Below, in pieces: positions 5,070 through 6,614 of a stretch of DNA of 6,614 nucleotides. The DNA is taken from assembly GCA_964444885.1 (NCBI GenBank), contig CAYUIZ010000143.1, positions 1-6,614 of the forward strand, given 5' to 3'. This stretch comes from CAYRGQ01 sp964444885. Lineage in GTDB: Bacteria > Bacteroidota > Bacteroidia > Sphingobacteriales > Sphingobacteriaceae. The position numbers and the translations under genes were made by a program. Position 1 is the first letter of the stretch; every line of letters starts with the position of its first letter. A model generated the notes under the pieces. It saw only the letters and a list, made by a program, of their open reading frames with translations, had not been told where the DNA came from and did not search any database.

Positions 5070-6511
5070 GAAGCATTCCAGTAGACGACCTGGCTAGGCA
5101 GTCACGCCACCGTGTGGCCAAGCGCCGGCAAAACATCCTTGCTGGAGGTTGCTTCTTTATGCTGTTGCTTTGCTTGCTTCCAGCCCGCATGATGGCGGCA
5201 GGAGGCGGGTTGCAGTTGTCTACTTTCGATGTTGACGTCACGCCGCCCGCGGGCAGCTTCCTGGCGTACACGCCCCAGGTAAAGACCACATGGGATTTGG
5301 GCTTGCGGGCCAAGGGGGTGGTATTGCTTGGCTCGGGGAAGCCCATCGTGCTTTGCGCCATTGACTGGATTGCTATCAGCAACGAAGGCATGGACGACTT
5401 CAGGCAGGCGCTCGCCGCGGCTGCCGGCACCGATCCCCATCGTGTCAGCGTGCATGCCGTCCACCAGCATGATGCGCCCCGGTATGACAGCGGTGCCGAG
5501 CGGATCCTGCTTGAAGCAGGCATCGACCCGGGCGTCATGAACCCTACGCATTTTGACGGCACGTTTCCGCGCGAAGCGCTTCGCCGCCTTGTCGTTGCCG
5601 TCCGGGCGTCGTTAGCAGACGCCCAGCCCGTCACCCAGATTGGCCTAGGCAAAGCAGCGGTGGAGAAAGTAGCGTCTAACCGCAGCGTGTATGGCGCAGA
5701 CGGCAAGGTGCGAGCAACGCGGATGTCCGCCACGCTAGACCCGGCGTTGCGGGCCGTGCCCGAAGGCTTGATTGATCCCGATGTGTCACTCGTGAGTTTT
5801 TGGAATGAAGAAAAGCCCCTCGCTGTATTGAGCTATTACGCCACCCACCCCCAAAGCTATTACCGTACGGGCGTGCCCAATCCTGATTTTGTGGGCGTAG
5901 CCCGGTTTTTTCGGCAGCTAGCGGTGCCTGACCCCCTGCATATCCATTTCAACGGGGCCGGAGGCAATGTCGCCGCCAGCAAATACAACGACGGCTCTCC
6001 GGAAAACAGGCTGGCCTTGGCAAACCGGCTTGCCGACGGAATGAAGCGCGCGTGGGAAGCGACGCAACGCACGCCCGTGGCCGAGGCGGATGTCGAATGG
6101 GTGTCCATGCCCGTCGCCCTCCCGCCAGCGACGCATCTCTACGGGATGCAAGAACAACTTCAAACCAGCAATGCGGTCTTGTTGGAAAACAACGGGAATG
6201 CCCGCAAGATGGCCTGGCTGGCCCGGGCCCAAGCGGGCAAAGGCATCGATATCGGTTGCCTGCGGGTGAACCATGCGCGCATACTGCATTTGCCCGGTGA
6301 GCTCTTTGTCGAGTACCAGTTGGCGGCCAAAGCCGCTCGCCCAGACTTGTTTGTTGCGGTGGCGGCCTATAGCGACATGGCGCCCGGCTACATCGGCACT
6401 ACGCTCGCCTACGAAAAAGGCGGCTACGAAGTGAGCGAGCGCGCATCGAATGTTTCGCCTGAGGTGGAAAGCGTATTGATGGATGCCGTCCGCAAGCTGT
6501 TGGAAGACTAA
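5066..6511 (+). CDS. Exported neutral-ceramidase-like protein with altered active-site motif
   Basis: This 481-residue protein matches the N-terminal catalytic domain of neutral/alkaline non-lysosomal ceramidases, zinc-dependent amidases. A basic n-region (to about residue 23), a hydrophobic stretch (24-38) and small residues after it form a likely Sec signal peptide, so it should act outside the cytoplasm. Family landmarks in order are DVTPP (57-61), the histidine cluster HAVHQHDAP (H130, H133, H135), YYATHPQS with H261, LPGE with E412, and SDMAPGYIGT with Y442. The histidines, E412 and Y442 could make the metal site by analogy with the Pseudomonas enzyme. The usual GDVSPN motif with the catalytic serine is replaced by GGNVAASKYND (299-309), so ceramide hydrolysis should not be assumed. 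The C-terminal Ig-like domain of full-length ceramidases is absent. Start: the same frame opens upstream (TTG 4958, ATG 5027 and 5042), but 5066 places the signal peptide best. Confidence 0.72.
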   Translation: MRSIPVDDLARQSRHRVAKRRQNILAGGCFFMLLLCLLPARMMAAGGGLQLSTFDVDVTPPAGSFLAYTPQVKTTWDLGLRAKGVVLLGSGKPIVLCAIDWIAISNEGMDDFRQALAAAAGTDPHRVSVHAVHQHDAPRYDSGAERILLEAGIDPGVMNPTHFDGTFPREALRRLVVAVRASLADAQPVTQIGLGKAAVEKVASNRSVYGADGKVRATRMSATLDPALRAVPEGLIDPDVSLVSFWNEEKPLAVLSYYATHPQSYYRTGVPNPDFVGVARFFRQLAVPDPLHIHFNGAGGNVAASKYNDGSPENRLALANRLADGMKRAWEATQRTPVAEADVEWVSMPVALPPATHLYGMQEQLQTSNAVLLENNGNARKMAWLARAQAGKGIDIGCLRVNHARILHLPGELFVEYQLAAKAARPDLFVAVAAYSDMAPGYIGTTLAYEKGGYEVSERASNVSPEVESVLMDAVRKLLED

Positions 6512-6533
6512 AGAACCCCTGTGCCGGCTCTAG

Positions 6534-6574
6534 TCGCCTATTCGAATACGGCCTAGCCGTTCGCATGCAGGCGA
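6534..6574 (+). other. Hairpin downstream of the ceramidase-like gene
   Basis: An outer stem, TCGCCT 6534-6539 with AGGCGA 6569-6574, encloses CGAA 6543-6546 with TTCG 6560-6563 and CGGC 6549-6552 with GCCG 6556-6559 around a three-base loop. Six As, not Ts, follow at 6580-6585, so it does not look like a plus-strand intrinsic terminator. It may be a 3' mRNA structure or an operator-like palindrome before the next gene. TATTCGAATA at 6538-6547 is itself a perfect 10-base palindrome. Confidence 0.25.
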
Positions 6575-6614
6575 TGACGAAAAAACAGACACGTTTGCCA
6601 CGAAAAAAACCTAA
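6574..6614 (+). CDS. Possible start of a further gene, cut by the window end
   Basis: An ATG at 6574 opens a frame that stays open to the last base and encodes a strongly basic start (MTKKQTRLPRKKP). A lysine/arginine-rich beginning is common at the start of exported or membrane proteins. No ribosome binding site is seen, but most genes in this window lack one. Only 13 full codons are visible, so it may equally be chance. No function can be assigned. Confidence 0.25.
   Translation, partial: MTKKQTRLPRKKP

Noticed and set aside
4882..5733. Long open frame on the minus strand (283 codons)
   Set aside because: It is antisense to the well-supported ceramidase-like gene and the end of the DegT gene, has low-complexity Ser/Arg/Pro-rich composition and no recognisable motif. 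It is a frame shadow of moderately GC-rich coding DNA.
1..6614. CRISPR arrays, tRNA/rRNA genes, insertion sequences or phage genes
   Set aside because: No regularly spaced repeats, no tRNA-like cloverleaf and no transposase, integrase or terminal inverted repeats were recognised by eye. The short AAGCATG-type repeats are irregularly spaced and do not form an array.

Overview
The window looks like a piece of a Bacteroidota chromosome, probably from a Sphingobacteriales- or Cytophagales-type organism. This placement is inferred, not proven. The supports are: mid-range GC; A/T-rich leaders without Shine-Dalgarno sequences in front of the first four genes; an exact TAnnTTTG promoter element upstream of the first gene; Bacteroidota-style RRxF twin-arginine signals; and a murQ next to a BadF-type sugar kinase. 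All five recognisable genes lie on the plus strand, with no convincing gene on the minus strand.

Layout: 1-176 is an A/T-rich leader with a candidate promoter. 177-1529 is a Tat-exported DegT/DnrJ/EryC1/StrS-family PLP enzyme. 1530-1632 is an intergenic gap holding a terminator-like hairpin. 1633-2466 is murQ (MurNAc-6-phosphate etherase). 2467-2645 is a non-coding, hairpin-rich gap. 2646-3509 is a BadF/BcrA-type amino-sugar kinase (MurK/NagK-like). 3528-4934 is a second Tat-exported DegT-family enzyme, paralogous to the first. 4935-5065 holds a long nested hairpin and a doubtful small ORF. 5066-6511 is an exported protein related to the N-terminal domain of neutral ceramidases. 6512-6614 contains a hairpin and possibly the first codons of another gene.

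How the genes may work together: MurK and MurQ form the cytoplasmic core of murein amino-sugar scavenging (MurNAc to MurNAc-6-P to GlcNAc-6-P plus D-lactate), in the non-PTS version in which the sugar is phosphorylated after uptake. What is unusual is the company they keep. Two PLP enzymes of a family whose characterised members aminate nucleotide sugars in the cytoplasm carry Tat signals here, so they should act in the periplasm. A third exported protein keeps the likely metal-binding residues of neutral ceramidases but has lost the catalytic-serine motif. This suggests an uncharacterised periplasmic amino-sugar or amide-processing step feeding MurK/MurQ. The roles of the three exported proteins remain a hypothesis.

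The intergenic gaps are themselves structured. Long imperfect hairpins follow the first DegT gene, murQ and the second DegT gene, and a motif TCGG(n)AAGCATGT occurs three times in the gaps around murQ.
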